Source: Stromatinia cepivora (Eukaryota > Ascomycota > Leotiomycetes > Helotiales > Sclerotiniaceae). From it: a stretch of DNA of 64,000 bases. Within the stretch, counting starts at the first letter, position 1; each line of letters begins with the position of its first letter. The stretch is taken from NCBI GenBank assembly GCA_014898415.1, contig RCTD01000023.1, forward strand, positions 248,001-312,000, in the 5' to 3' direction. The translations under genes were made by a program, and so were the position numbers. Below are positions 43,230-57,400 of the stretch, piece by piece. The notes below the pieces were generated by a model. The model was not told the origin of the DNA. It did no database searches and saw only the letters and a list, made by a program, of their open reading frames with translations.

Positions 43230-45495
43230 CACGTCGGTCGACTCTTAACCAAGGATTGCTGGGCTCGGACGAGAAGCAGGGTCGGCGGCCTTCCCTTTCG
43301 CGCTCATCGTCACCTGGTTCCGAATTTTCGTGGAGTGACACAGGTGATCTCGCAGAGCAACTTGCAGACGAGGAAGACCCGTTACAAATTCGATTACGAG
43401 CATCCCTTGACGAAGAGGTTTTTGGTGGTTCTTCCAAAAGAAAGACAAGAAAAAGGGTTCGATACAACGACGAGACCAACGGCAAACAGGAGAAACACTA
43501 CCATCCTGGACTTGCTAAAGAGGATATCGAAATTCCCGATCCTGGCCCTCGACAAATCAGTAGAGCTGAGCATATCCTAGCCGCAATCATGACCGGAGGT
43601 GAGAGGCAGATGCACGGCCTGACAGGCCGGCCATTAGTGTAAGGATATCGGTTGATATACTCTGCGCATAGAACTAATGATGAGGCAGGTATTTTACTAG
43701 TATTTTTGTATCATTAGGTGTGTTTTTATTTGGATACGATCAAGGAGTTATGTCTGGCATCATCACGTATGTATTAGTTCGACTACTTGGATTTCCAATT
43801 TTGGCTAATTGCCTCGTAGCGGTCCTTACTTCAAAGATTATTTCAATCAACCTTCTCGAGCCGAGGTCGGTACTATGGTTGCTATCTTGGAAATCGGCGC
43901 ATTTATTTCATCTCTCGTTGTTGGAAAGGTCGGTGACATAATTGGGCGAAGAAAGACAATTTTATATGGGTCCTGCATCTTCTTCATTGGAGGCGCACTT
44001 CAGACGTTGGCTACTGGCATGCCTATGATGCTTCTTGGTCGTATCATTGCAGGTGTCGGTGTTGGCATGCTGTCAACGATTGTGCCCATATATCAATCAG
44101 AGATATCACCTCCTCATAACCGCGGAAAGCTCGCCTGTATCGAATTTTCGGGTAATATCACAGGATATGCGACCTCTGTATGGGTGGATTATTTCTGCAG
44201 TTTTATCAAGGGGAATATGTCATGGAGAATACCTTTATTGATGCAATGCGTCATGGGTGCTCTTTTGGGTGTTGGAAGTTTGATAATCGTAGAGTCACCA
44301 CGGTATTTATTATTCGTTGCCTAAATTATACGTTTGACTGATCCCATTTAGATGGCTTTTAGATAATGACCACGATGAAGAAGGTATGGTGGTTATTGCC
44401 AATCTTTATGGCGCTGGTGACATTCATAATCAGAAGGCACGAGAAGAATATCGGGAGATCAAGATGAATGTATTGATGGCTCGCCAAGAGGGTGAGAAAT
44501 CTTACAAAGATATGTTTCGACGATATCGTACCCGAGTCTTCATCGCTATGTCAGCTCAGGCTTTCGCTCAACTCAATGGCATCAACGTCATTTCATACTA
44601 TGCTCCACTTGTCTTCGAATCCGCAGGTTGGCTTGGCCGTCAGGCAATTTTGATGACTGGCATCAACGCTATCACGTACTTCTTGTGTACCATACCGCCA
44701 TGGTATCTCGTAGACCGTTGGGGGCGACGCTTCATTCTTCTTAGTGGTGCAATAGCTATGGTTATATCGCTGTCCGCCATATCTTACTTCCTATTCTTGG
44801 ACATACCATCTACACCTACTTTGGTTGTCATATTTGTTATGATATATAATGGTGCTTTCGGGTTTAGTTGGGGGCCAATCCCATGGCTTTACCCACCAGA
44901 GATTCTACCCCTTAGCATTCGATCCAAAGGAGCCAGTTTGTCAACCGCCACGAACTGGGCTTTCAACTGGCTCGTAGGAGAAATGACGCCCATTCTACAA
45001 GAATTAATCACATGGCGTCTATACTTGGTCCATGCCTTTTTCTGCGCAACAAGTTTCGTCGTTGGTAAGTCTACTTCTGGTGCTCTCATGCTTAAAATCT
45101 AACAACTTGTAGTATACTTCATCTATCCTGAGACAGCCGGCGTAAGATTGGAAGATATGGACATGATCTTCGGTGACGCGACTACAGCAATGCCCACGCC
45201 AGCAACCAGAGCCGAGACTGGCTCGTTGATGGGCGTCAGTTCGCCTGTCCCTTCTGTTGATCTGAGACGTGGATATGGTGGTCCGAATGGTATTGGGCCT
45301 TCAAGTGCCATCCCCGGTCTTGATATTGACCCACCCAATGTTTCGATAGTCAATGGAAAACCCCAATATGGGGCAGATGAAGAGTCGGGAGAAGGTGTCG
45401 GAGGTTGGATCTCACGTATGGTGAACAGAAACAAGGGCGAAGGGGACAGTATTAAAAGTGGAAAGTATAAACCATTAGAGCAAGGCGAGGAATAA
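43230..45495 (+). CDS. MFS sugar (hexose) transporter, 5' end unresolved
   Basis: Twelve-span sugar porter of the plasma membrane. Exons about 43230-43638, 43689-43766, 43820-44302, 44352-45064 and 45113-45495 join in frame. Motifs: VFLFGYDQGVMSGIIT (span 1), GRRKTILYG, LLGRIIAGVGVGMLSTIVPIY, PHNRGKL, ESPRW rebuilt across an intron, QLNGINVISYYAP, VDRWGRR and YPETAG. About 120 soluble residues precede span 1, Ser/Arg-rich then basic (SSKRKTRKRVRYNDE), ending HGLTGRPLV. A tail of about 115 residues follows the last span. No ATG exists in the first 100 in-frame codons, which are open back to 43088, so an upstream exon is required; one option is ATG 42989 spliced at 43050/43229. The sole early Met lies in AAIMTGGERQM. 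Substrate and transporter-versus-sensor role are not determinable. Confidence 0.88.
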
Positions 45496-46392
45496 GTGTC
45501 GTTATGCTGGTAGGATATTAGATTGGAATTAGCAAGAAGCGGGCGTAGGAAGTGTAATACCAGTGCCATCTAGAGCACATATAGAATGTGAATTTATCGG
45601 GATTTGTAGATTATTTCTAAAGGCTAGGTATTTTACAATTTATTAGGGACTCAACATTTATAACTAAAATCTCCCCGATGCAATGTGCATTGAATGTAGA
45701 GGAGTCTGAGAACTCCTTAATGACGATTGCTAACTAGCCCTATGTTCACGTTTTAGTCTGACAGTGAGTGACAGCCCTATAGGACCAGCACTTCTTTTCC
45801 GCGATTAGATTTATTAGACAAAAAAGGTGCGTAGTTTGGTTCAGAATGTGCTTTTATGAATCATCGAGGAGAACATATTTATCTAAATCAAATCACATAT
45901 ATAATGAAGTAAGATCTTACATTGCAAACAAAAATCTCAAGTAGATAAGACCTAAAAACTTCTTAACTTGCTCCAGCCTTGTCAGCCTCAGAAGGACAGA
46001 TTTCGGGTAATTTGGTGGTGCACTAAATTTAGATTCCACAATTGATTTCAAGCAAGGTAGACTTAGTATAATCTAGAGCTCGACTCCTTTTTACAAAATT
46101 TCACAAGGGATTACGTCTTTACCTACTTCCTCTTCATCTGCGAATCTGCTCCTAGAAACTGCGGAGAGATGCGAGACTTATTTCATTAATTTATTCTTTC
46201 TTCAATTCTCCGACATTCTCTAGAAGTTCTTTAAGTTGTGACTTTCGACTTTCGAAAGCCGCATCATCAACCCGGGCCACAAACATTAACCTGCTACCAC
46301 TGCAGATCATAAATTATTGAAGGTTACTTTGGGAAATACGTAACTCGGAGGGACAACGCTTTTTTTTTCGGAACCTCTCGCACTCATTCGAG
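45496..46392. other. Intergenic: transporter 3' flank and pmt2 promoter
   Basis: 897 bp, both neighbours on the + strand. Nothing but flanking sequence is seen; a T-run lies just before the pmt2 start. Confidence 0.6.
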
Positions 46393-48853
46393 ATGGCTTC
46401 CAGTAAGGCAGCTGTCGCTTCTGGCGCAGATCATGCTCAAACAACTCGCCGACGTAATGTACCATCATCCAATGGTAGTCTTGTAGACACGGTGGAGATA
46501 GACGACAAGAAGACACAAGTCAAGAAGGTGAGCGAACCTTATGAGTTTTGCTGCAATACCTTTGAAGATAAAGGCTGATTACAATTAATTCACGGCAGGG
46601 AAAGCAATCTATAGTACAGTTCCTTGATGAGTGGGAGTTCTTAATTGCTCCATTAATTTTCACAATATTCGCATTCTTCACTAGATTATACAAGATCGGT
46701 CTTTCACCTATTGTTACTTGGGATGAAGCCCAGTAAGCATATTCTTTATATTTCAAGACTCTTAACATTGTGGACTGATCATGTCGGGTATAGTTTTGGA
46801 AAATTTGGATCTCATTACATCAAACGGGAATTCTACTTCGATGTCCACCCTCCTCTAGGAAAGATGTTGGTTGGCCTCTCCGGATATCTCGCAGGTTACA
46901 ACGGCACTTTTGAATTTAAGTCTGGGGAGCAATACCCTGAGGAAATCAATTACACCTTTATGCGTGCCTTCAACGCCTTCTTCGGTGCCGTCACGATCCC
47001 TTTGGCTTACTTTACTGCTCGCGAATTGAACTTCAAGAGACCGGCTGTATGGTTTGTTACATTGATGGTCCTCTGCGAAAACTCCTACACTACCATCAGT
47101 CGCTTCATTCTCTTGGATTCTATGCTTCTATGCTTTACATTCACCACAGTTCTCTGCTGGGCTAGATTTCACAATCTCCAAAATCAAAGTTGGACCCTTG
47201 AATGGTTCGTCTGGCTTCTCTTGACTGGTTTTAGTATTGGATGTGTTTGCAGTGTAAAAATGGTCGGCCTCTTCTGCACGGCCATGGTTGGAATTTACAC
47301 AATTGAAGATTTATGGAACAAGTTTGGCAATACTAAAATGCCAAAGGTAAAACAAGTCTGATTGCTCTTTCGGTTGGTTGACTTGCTGATGTATCTCTAG
47401 GTCGAGCTTGCGGCGCATCTCAGTATCAGAGTCATTGCTCTGATCGTCATTCCCGTACTCGTTTACATGTTCTCTTTTGTTCTCCACTTCATGATTTTGG
47501 AAAACAGCGGACCCGGTGATGCTCAAATGAGCTCCTTATTTCAGGCCAATTTGAAAGGAACTGAAGTTGGAAAAGATAGTCCGCTTGAGATTGCATATGG
47601 ATCTCGAGCTACGATCAAGAATATGGGATACGGCGGTGGTCTTCTTCATTCCCATGTTCAGACCTATCCTGAAGGATCCAATCAACAGCAAATCACTTGC
47701 TACCACCACAAAGATGCTAACAACGAGTGGTGGTTCTATCCTAATCGTTCTCAACCAGAATTTGACCCAGAGGCACCGCTCAGATATGTTGCCGATGGCG
47801 ATGTTCTACGTCTCGTTCATTCACAAACTGGCCGCAACCTTCACTCACATGATGTATCGGCACCTATTACCAAGGCCGATAAGGAAGTCTCATGTTATGG
47901 AAATACCACTGTTGGTGATGACAAAGATCACTGGACCATGGAAATTGTCAAGGATGTTTCCTCAAATGACCGAAGCAAAATTAGAACCTTGACTACTTCT
48001 TTCCGACTCAAGCACACAGCTTTAGGATGCTACTTGCGAGCTGGTAATGTTAACTTACCACAATGGGGTTTCAAGCAAATCGAAGTCACTTGCACCAAGG
48101 ACAATAACCCGAAGGATGTTTACACTCATTGGAACGTGGAAGCTCACTGGAACGAGAAATGTATGTTGATTGTATCGATTAATCAAGAGCCTACTGACCA
48201 CATTTATAGTGCCTGCTGCTGATGCTGGAGCTTATAAGTCTCCTTTCATTCACGACTTCATTCATCTGAATGTTGCCATGATGACCTCGAATAATGCACT
48301 TGTGCCAGATCCTGACAAGCAGGATGATCTAGCTTCTTATTTCTGGCAATGGCCAATCCTTAATGTAGGATTAAGAATGTGTGGATGGGATGACAATATA
48401 GTCAAATATTTCCTTCTTGGAAATCCTCTCGTGTACTGGGGTTCCACCGCCTCCCTTGGTGTCCTCGGTCTCCTCGTTCTCTGGTACCTCATCAGATGGC
48501 AGCGTGGATACGACGAACTCAATCAGACGGACATTGACCAAATTCATTATGCTGGTCTGTATCCAGTTCTCGGATGGTTCCTCCACTACATGCCATTTGT
48601 CGCCATGGCTCGTGTCACTTACGTTCATCATTACTATCCAGCACTCTATTTCGCCATCTTGACTTTTGGTTTCTGCTCGGATTGGATGTTGAAGAACCAA
48701 GTTAAGACTTTGCAATATGCTATCTATGGTGTTTTGTACGGCTTAACGATTGCGCTCTATATTTTCTTTATGCCTATTTCTTGGGGTATGGTGGGACCTA
48801 ATAAAGAATATTCCAGGTTGAAGTGGTTCGATAGCTGGAGAGTTACGGATTAA
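46393..48853 (+). CDS. pmt2: Dolichyl-phosphate-mannose:protein O-mannosyltransferase, PMT2 family
   Basis: ER membrane enzyme that starts O-mannosylation of Ser/Thr on secretory and cell-wall proteins. Exons 46393-46527, 46599-46732, 46794-47346, 47401-48160 and 48210-48853 join in frame to 741 residues. The catalytic loop WDEAHFGKFGSHYIKREFYF, carrying the Asp-Glu pair, is rebuilt across intron 2, and is followed by DVHPPLGKML. The central lumenal part has three MIR repeats (YGSRATIKNMGYGGGLLHSH, VLRLVHSQTGRNLHSHDVSA and LKHTALGCYLRAGN). The C-terminal spans include VYWGSTASLGVLGLLVLWYL, GWFLHYMPFVAMARVTYVHH and YFAILTFGFCSDW. The HYMPF..R..YVHHYYPAL block and the FKQIEVTC sequence point to PMT2 rather than PMT1 or PMT4. 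Length equals the family norm, and no residue of the usual motifs is missing. Confidence 0.96.
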
Positions 48854-51800
48854 AGGGGGCGTATTTAGACTGAGATGTAGATGGAATCCTTCATGTAAGA
48901 AAGGCGACAGTTCGATGTTGGAGGTGAATGAATAGATAGATGAATGACTATCTTATCTTGTGGGCAAAGGATGGATGTGGAAAGGGAAATCTGGAAAAGG
49001 AAAATTTCGCATAGTAAGGTGGATGGCATACTTGATTCTGATACGAATTTCTGCTTTACTTTACGGATACATATGTGTAACAAAATCTCGAAGTTTCATC
49101 TCCTGTTTCACTTTTATTTTGCTGATCTTCAGTGTGTTATTGTATTGTATGTTTGTATTTTACTAAAAGCCATCTTCATGGATGGATAGATCGGTGTGTG
49201 GGTGGATAATTCTAGGGTGGTTAAAAAGGGATGGGTAATTGATAAGGGCAAGAGGGTGGAGCCGGAGAGGTCAATGCGAATATAATGCATGTATTAGTAT
49301 GAGATACAAGCCGTTGCTTTAAATAAATAGTTTTTTTGTATAGTTAATCTATAGATCGAGAATATATCTAGTAATGTATGTATGTATGTGTATTGATTTG
49401 ATATATTGGATCGAATTGAATCGAATATGTGATTTGGGAAAAGTTAAGAAAGAAGAGAGAAGCAGGGGGGAGGAGATGGGAAGGATGTAGAAAAGAAGTT
49501 AGGGAGAAGGTACATTGGTATGAATAAGCATCGACCAATGATGACGATTAAAATCGCATTGCCATTATTTTATAATTAGGATAAGATATACCCAGTACCT
49601 AGTTTACAATAAGTTTATGCTACCAATGGTTATAATTTCGCGGGGGAAGGTCGGAGGCATCTCCGGGGACAATTGTATTGTTATTCGAGGATTGATATGA
49701 GAGATGATTGTAATTTACTAGGTACATGATATATGATATGATAAGATAGGATAGGGTAGGAAATGAAATGGAGAAAATAATAATAAGTTGGAGATTGCAA
49801 TCTTGTTAGATTCTCAATATGGGTATGAGTGTAACATGGTGAAAATTCTCGGTTAAGAAATGCTGCATGCAGATGGATGGGATTAAAACAACATGGCGGG
49901 GGTAGTAGTTCTAATCAATCGGCAAGATTTATTCCATAATGCAGTGTATTCTTCCACAGTATCTAATTATAACTCCCTTCCTTACTTCGGATTACCTAAC
50001 TCCCGCTGTAGTTACTAAGTACACAATGTGGTATTCGGAAGAGCTTCCGATGTATGTAGATATGTATGTATACTTGTACTAAAATAATAGGCGAGGTTAC
50101 TTGTATTGGTGTGTTACATTCATGTGCCATATGTATATAGACCGGTATATACGTGTCAAGGTTCGGCATATACCATGTTAAGGTTCGGTAGGATAAATAC
50201 TTCTTGGCATCATTCGAGGACGGCGCTAGATTTATGGTATGCTCTATGTGTGTGTGTGGTGTGTGTAGTGCAAATAAATGTTCATGCAATTTGTTTGCGT
50301 TCTTGGTTGTAGCGATGCAAGCCATGCCATATTTTTTCCATCTTGTGCATAAGATGATGTGGAGCTAGATGCCGGTAGTGTCGTAGTGCCCAATATGAAA
50401 GAGCGGAGAGATCGAGTGGTTATGATTGGGTTGACCGGGGGTTAGATGAAGGCTGAAGAAAGGTCGCATTGATGAAGGGGTTTATGATTGGGCAAAAGAC
50501 CATCCTGGTACCTACTACCCAAACCAAAAACATAGATCGACATTGAAAATCTTCAGGAGAAAGAACTTGATATCAAAGCTGCATCATGACCGTTTCGTCA
50601 TCAAGTACTTGTACCTTGCAGTATTGCATGCATGCCATGGCACGGTGCTCGTTTGAAGATTCTTCCTCCTGCAATTTTGTGAGGCGACAAGTACGCGCTA
50701 TACTTTATCTTTACTTTATCTTCATATATAGTTGCAGTATGCACATGTGGATATATGTATGTATATGTAGTAACACGTTGCACATGTGTGGAAAACTGAG
50801 ATTGGAAGTCGAAGTGGCTGTTTGGATGAAATGGGATGGGATTGTCAATGAGATGGATGCTGTGCTAGCTACCCTGTAAATACACAGCGTTGCTTTGCTA
50901 GATAGCTTGATTCTTCGCTTAGATGATGATTAAAACTTCTGGTTCGTGAGTCGGAACTGGGTAGGCTGGAACCAATATTATATTTAGATTGTCATTGAGC
51001 TGTTGTGTTAGTTAGATAGATAGATAAGATAGTTAAACATCTGCTGTATGTAATTTGATCTACAAGTTGAATACGAATCCTAGCTCCTAGAGATATTTCG
51101 CTGTTGTAATGTGTGTTTGGGCAGACCAGGCTATGTTGAATTGTTTGGGTACGACGTGGCGGATGGTTGGAATGGAGATGCAATGCTGTATGTTACAATT
51201 GAAAATACGGGGAGATGAATGTGGATTGAAGTTAATGACATTGGTATATTATTGTTTGTGTCATTGTGTTGTGGCGATCGGTGATTAGCAGGTTTGAACA
51301 AATCTAAATGCCGATATATGTATACCCCTTTCATTGGGCGCGGATGAAATTGTAGCTGCTAGCCATTGTAACAATCGCAACCTTTCGATAAAGGCAATCT
51401 GATTATGTTCAAGTGCGGGGACAGGATCTACATCGATCGGTCTAGAACTAGAAGAGAAAGAGAAACTTGAAGCTGAAAATCGAGGAAATGAACGACGTGG
51501 GGGGCCAAAGTGGAGAGCGGAATGCAAATGGGAGAGGGGCGGGTTGCAATGAAAGATGTTGTGCATTCGGTAACTGTCCATTTCAGATAAGCCACCTGTA
51601 CCGAAATGCCGTCGGAGAGCTCCAGTTACATCAAGCATTTTATTGTAGTTATTTTGTTAGATGATTGCCAATTGTAAAATAATACATGCAAACATCTAAA
51701 TAACACGGTTAAGAGGTATATTGACTTAGTCAGCCTCGACATAATATGCAGTGACCAAAACGAACATAAGCTCCCGGGGCGACATGTTGAAGAATATCAA

Positions 51801-54466
51801 TGGTATTCCATTCTGAAGCTTGATTTAGACTGTGATCCAAATTTTGCCTCTCCAAGGAACTGGGATTGGATATCTAAAGGCATAGTTAAGGAGGCTTTGC
51901 AGTAGCGAGGTAGCTCCAGCTGTTTCGATAACTACCCATTCTTATCACAGACCTTGGAACATTCATGTGAGATTTGATTGTTTGAAATTTTGACGAGTAC
52001 TCATTTAAATTTGGACACTCAAAAACAATATACTAAACAAATGAGAGCAGGCGCTGGACCACTTAGTATGATGAACACACATGTAGATACTAAGGGGTGA
52101 CCGAGAATGATCTTTGACTAATGGAGTTTGATGTATGCAACTTCGGCTCAGGTGCTCAATGCAAGGGCGATTATTCCCGGCATGCCGATGGAGTGCTTCA
52201 TTCATTGACCACAAACGGTTTGGCCTGACCATTTCAAGTAAGGGGATGAACCAAAGAATAGCGTCGACTCAATTTGTAGAAGCCACCCAAACAGCATATC
52301 TTAGAAATTTCTTAGCTCTAAATGGTCCAATGCAACATCAATGTCTCTGGACGTGGGGGTACTAAGCAACGTATAGTACACGAGATGTGCCCCATTCGCC
52401 GACCGAGGGTACAATGGTCAGATCGCCTCGTCTCGACCCTCGAGGAATCTTGACTTGTCAATGCTGTTTGCGGGTAGAATTGCACAGCGGACGGAAATGC
52501 AGCGGTCAGTCATGCGAGATTGATTTAGTACCAGAATACCACGATATGAATCTAACTGTGTATGTTACTTGATATTAAATTGACAACAGTAATGCCATCC
52601 ACATAATGACCTGCATGAGAAATGGAAGGACATCATAAAATGCTGGGATCAAGAAAAGAACCCGGGTGACAAAGAATCATGAAATATTCCTCGCGTAGAA
52701 CACAACTTCCTTAGAATTGGGAAGGATTAACATCAAAATAGTGATCAAAGTCAAACTTTGAATCTGAATTTGGAAGGGCACAAGACAGCTTGCAAATCAA
52801 ACCATAGCCTTTCAAACCGAACGTGTAAAAGAAAGGCACTCGTCCTAATCTAGTACAATGATACACCGTACACAACCATTCAAGCATGCCCTTGCTTGGA
52901 AGGAGTAAAACGGACTAGCTTTTTCCCCGTGAAATTGGCGAACATAAACGCTTCGCCATAGGCGACTTCTTGTGGAACAGTCAAACTTTGATGACTACCT
53001 AGAGTCTTAGTATGCAAGTGGTTGGGGTAAAAAGACAAAGATCATGCCATGGCAAATACATACCTTGGCGCGCGTCCATGTGCAAGCCACGCTCCTAACC
53101 CGGATGGTTGTTGACAACTGGTGCAGGAAAGGGTTGAAGTTGCATGGATAAACATGGATAACGTGCGAGCAAGGTCCAAATAAGAGAAGAAATTGACGGA
53201 GAGCGAGGGGGAGCGAGGGGTTTGATGCATGATTGCGATTACGGACCTCAATATTTCTGGGATAACAGACGAAAAGTCCAACTCTTTTTGAGGCCTTGCA
53301 AAGAAGATAAAGATTGTGCCGATTCTTCCCTTCTTCCCCATCATTGGCACCACCCATCCTCTTCCAGTGAATAGCGTTATCATCATACGAGATCCTGTCT
53401 CCTTATCGACTATCTCTTCCTCTTGTGCGCGTGTTGTTTGTCTTCAAGTCTGTATTTGTAGAGGTGATGTGGAATGAAGTAGGTAGGGTATTTGAATTTT
53501 CGAGAAAAAGATCGTGTAGGAAGACAAAAGAGCGATATCGTTGTACATAATGGAGGAGGAAGTGTAAATCTCATTGGAGTAAGAAAGCATTTTGGCGAGA
53601 TTTTCCCTGTGTAATAATTGGTAGATAATCATACGCAAAAAGCATCACCGCGAATTAAGGTCACCTATTTGTTGAGAAAATGATGTGAAGTTCTAGTAAT
53701 TAATTCACTTCACACTTCACAACTTCACACTTCACAACTTCACACTTCACACCCTCATTGACTTGCTCAACTACAACCCGTACAAATCAAGTACCTCTAC
53801 AGTATATTCACATTCACTTTGGTGTTTAATTTTGTCCTCTTTCTCCACTTTCTTCTCAACCAACAAGAACCTATTACAAAGTTTGAATTGAGTAGAGTAC
53901 ATTAATACGGTAAGAAGTTTTCGTGGATTTCGTGGATAACTTCAGCCTGAGGATTACATAAAAGACGAGGATCACCATCAACCAAACTGGTGACCAGTGC
54001 AGAAGTAGTATTGTACTCCACCTGGTGGTTTACAAAGTATTTACTAGGTACTTGCAACTCGTATTCTGTACCTTTTATCTTTTACCTTTCCACAAATCGT
54101 TGCTCAATTTGCATTTAAGATACCCTTTTAAGTGACGCTACTTTCGACGCAACAGTTCTAATACCACCCAAGCAAATCTTTCATCGGCTTTCTACTTCCT
54201 GTCTTTTGACGCACACCTTACTTGGCGAACAACGATCTTTTCGTCAGACTCCATACGACCGCAGCAACTTTTCCCTATTACATACAGTCGAAGAGAGTAG
54301 CAAATAATGTTTCAATAGTATTGATACAGTCGGGATAGAACTTATCGCCAGGTCGATTATCTTGCGACTAGGATTTAGGATTCTCCGGACCAGGGCCCTC
54401 ACAGATTCTCTACACGTAAGGATATACAGTACCATTCGAAGAGCCTTGCTTTACATTCGAGAGGCC
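48854..54466. other. Gene-poor stretch, 5.6 kb, including the mga2-like promoter and leader
   Basis: The largest block without a supported gene. It starts with the pmt2 3' flank, has scattered short GTAT and GATA microsatellites (about 49374-49392 and 51014-51033), and ends in pyrimidine-rich sequence with a tandem repeat at 53707-53752. Frames of up to 117 codons on both strands have no recognisable features and overlap one another, as expected by chance. Confidence 0.55.
53707..53752. repeat. 15-bp tandem repeat (CTTCACACTTCACAA), about 3 copies
   Basis: Three near-exact copies in the pyrimidine-rich upstream region of the mga2-like gene, about 0.7 kb before its start codon. Confidence 0.85.
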
Positions 54467-57400
54467 ATGCAGGCAATATCAGAACCTGTATCTGCAAGCT
54501 CGCCGCCGTTCATTCTCAATACAGATATGTCGGGAGCGGACTCTGATCCCGATTTCGAATTCCTCGACAGTTCACATTTGCCCTTTGAGGCAACCTATAG
54601 TCCTAACAACCTCTTCGAGGAATTCTCACACGACTCACCCCCTTACTATTCAGCATATGCAACACCGAGTGTCGCCGGCCACAAAAGTCCCGAGCAGCCA
54701 TCGTTCATTAACACGACGATACTGCAGGCGCCTTTGTCAGCTCCATCGACAGCCTCACCCGCTGGCTCGTCCCAAAGCTCTACTTCCGATTCGATGGAAT
54801 ATAACAGAAAGTCTAGTCCGGATTCGTCTCGATCTGCTTTGAATTCAGGGGCCGCAATGATTAGGGATGACGTAGACATGGGAGATTGGAAAGGCGACGA
54901 TATGATCAAAGGGGAGAGTATGTCTAGTTTTGATGACTACGCTGGAAATGGAACCATCAATCCGTCAGCAATGATTAACAATTTTGGGTTCAATGACAAG
55001 AGCATGGAAAATGATTTTGACTTCGACAGCGCGTCGAGTAGCCCAAGTCCTTTTGCGATAACAATGGATATGGAATCACCAGAAATGCCGACTATTAAGC
55101 ATGATACCCCTCGAAAGATATCGCCAATCGTCAGAAAGAAGTTCAGGAACCATAACAAATCAAATTCTGTAGGTCAATTTTTATTCACTGTTATGTTTCC
55201 AATACATAAATGTACTAACGTGTTCATCAATTGCAGCAACATTCGGCAGTACACTCTACAAATGGATATCATATGGGTTCAAGGGAAGCGTCGCCCTTGT
55301 CCGCAGCATCGACAAGTCAAGCGTCGTCCCCTGCACATAATTTGTTCACCAACTCTCCGTCCCCCAATGCTGGGCTTGAATTTATGTCTGGCGCAATGCC
55401 CAGCGGGGCTCATGGCCTTCCTCCATGGACAAATAGCATGGAATTACCTCATAACATGATGAGAACTCAAGTCCAGTTTAATACGATGTCATTCCAAAAC
55501 ACACCTCAATACAAGGGCCGCCAGAATCCGGTCGCGTCATACACGAAGCCGATTTTGACATTACACCCCACACCATTGAAGTCGCGAGTTGAGACTCAGA
55601 TCCCCATCAAAATGACGCTTTTCCCTATTCCCCCAGGTGTTACCAAGCTTCATCTGCCAACACAAACTATTTCAAAACCCAAACTTCTCGTCAAACCTCC
55701 GCCGGAACGCTCACCGGACACTTTGGAGCTTTATACGATGTTGGTCTGTTCTAGTGCAATGGAAAATCCGGAAATTCTACGAAAAGCTTTGGAAAGAGCA
55801 GCGGCACCCGAAGATTCTCCAAGTCAGTCGTCGGATAGTGGATCTGACGATGATGATGAAAGAAAGCCGTTGAACGGGGGCGAAGTCTTGATATGTAGCG
55901 GCTGCATTACGCGTGAGAGAAAAAGGGCCGCTCGAAAGAAGATAAAGAAGGTTGAGGAAGAAGAATCATGGCATAAAGACGAGGCCAAGCGAGTCATCGT
56001 ATTCAATACTCATGAAATGAAGGATTGGCAATCGCCCACAAGTCAACCCCCCTCGGAAGCCACCGGCGACCGACCTGAACCTCTCGTACCTGATGGTGCC
56101 ATGCAAGTTGATGCTCCTATGCGAATCGCATGTTATTGTCGACATCAAAATGAAAAAATCGGATTTCGAGTAATATTTACTATCAAGGACTATCAAGACC
56201 GCCTGATTGCACAAGCAATCACCTCTTCAATTATGATTACAGATGATCACAAGACGCATAACTTATTACCTATTTCTGGACAGGCATCTGGTGCGACTGA
56301 TGGACAAATATATCCAGGTTCAGCTTCGTATTCGAATGAAAGAAACTTTGATATGGCGTCTGGTGCTGTTCCTGGCATGCCTCCCTTTCGTGTTTCACCA
56401 TCCGCTCCGGATCTTCAGGGCCTACCACAAAATTTCATGCCATACCCACAGCCAATGAGTTATCCAGCATCTAATCCACCTCACGCAATTCCTACTACAA
56501 TGCCACCTCGGCAAATATCGCCACAAGCATCGCCTTCGACTCCATCTGGTCCTCCACTGTCTAAGAAACGCAAAGCCAGTTCTTCTGGTAAGGTTCCCAC
56601 TGGTCTAGCAATGACAAAATTAGAAACAGGGCAACTGGGAATGAGCGTCGGACCACTTGTTCCGGTCAACACCACCACTTCCGCTATACCATCACCATTT
56701 ACACCAAACCTCCCAAACTTCCCTCCGAACGAGCAGTCATTTTGCCAGCCTGCTCCATTGCAACAATTTCCGGCGCATTTCAACACAGGTCCTCCTACTC
56801 CAAATAGCAATGATCCATTATTCATTCCGCATGGCCATCGACCTCAATCAACGGACAATTTGGCCATGCATCAACTCTATTCGGCGCCTCCTTCAGCGCA
56901 TCCTAGTCGCGCACCCAGTCCGAAAGGTATGCGCAATAATGTCCAAATTTATCAGCAACAGCAGCAACAAGCTCATATGGCACAAGCTGCGGCCAATGGA
57001 ATATATGGCATGCCCTTGACTTTGAGTCCACAGCGGCCACCTGTGATTCACAAACTAATACCAAACGAGGGACCGAAGGCTGGAGGAATAGAAGTTACCT
57101 GCTTGGGTAGTGGATTTTCTCAAGGGTTGGAAGTCATGTTCGGTGATGCTAAAGCAACAACGACGACGTTCTGGGGTGAGACATCTTTAGTATGTCTTTT
57201 ACCCCCGTCTGCCATTGCCGGTACTGTACCTGTCACGTTCACACACCAGCATCAACAAAGGCAGCAATATCCAACACCACCAATGCCGAAACAAACCGCA
57301 TTCTTCAAATATGTGGATGACGATGAACAACAGATCATTAGAACAGCGTTAGCCGTATTAGGTCACAAGATGACCGGCAAAATGGAAGACGTGCGTGATC

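Noticed and set aside
53007..53386. Two overlapping 114-116-codon minus-strand frames
   Set aside because: Two frames open equally over the same bases, with no domain, signal peptide or splice support; expected by chance in a 5.6-kb space.
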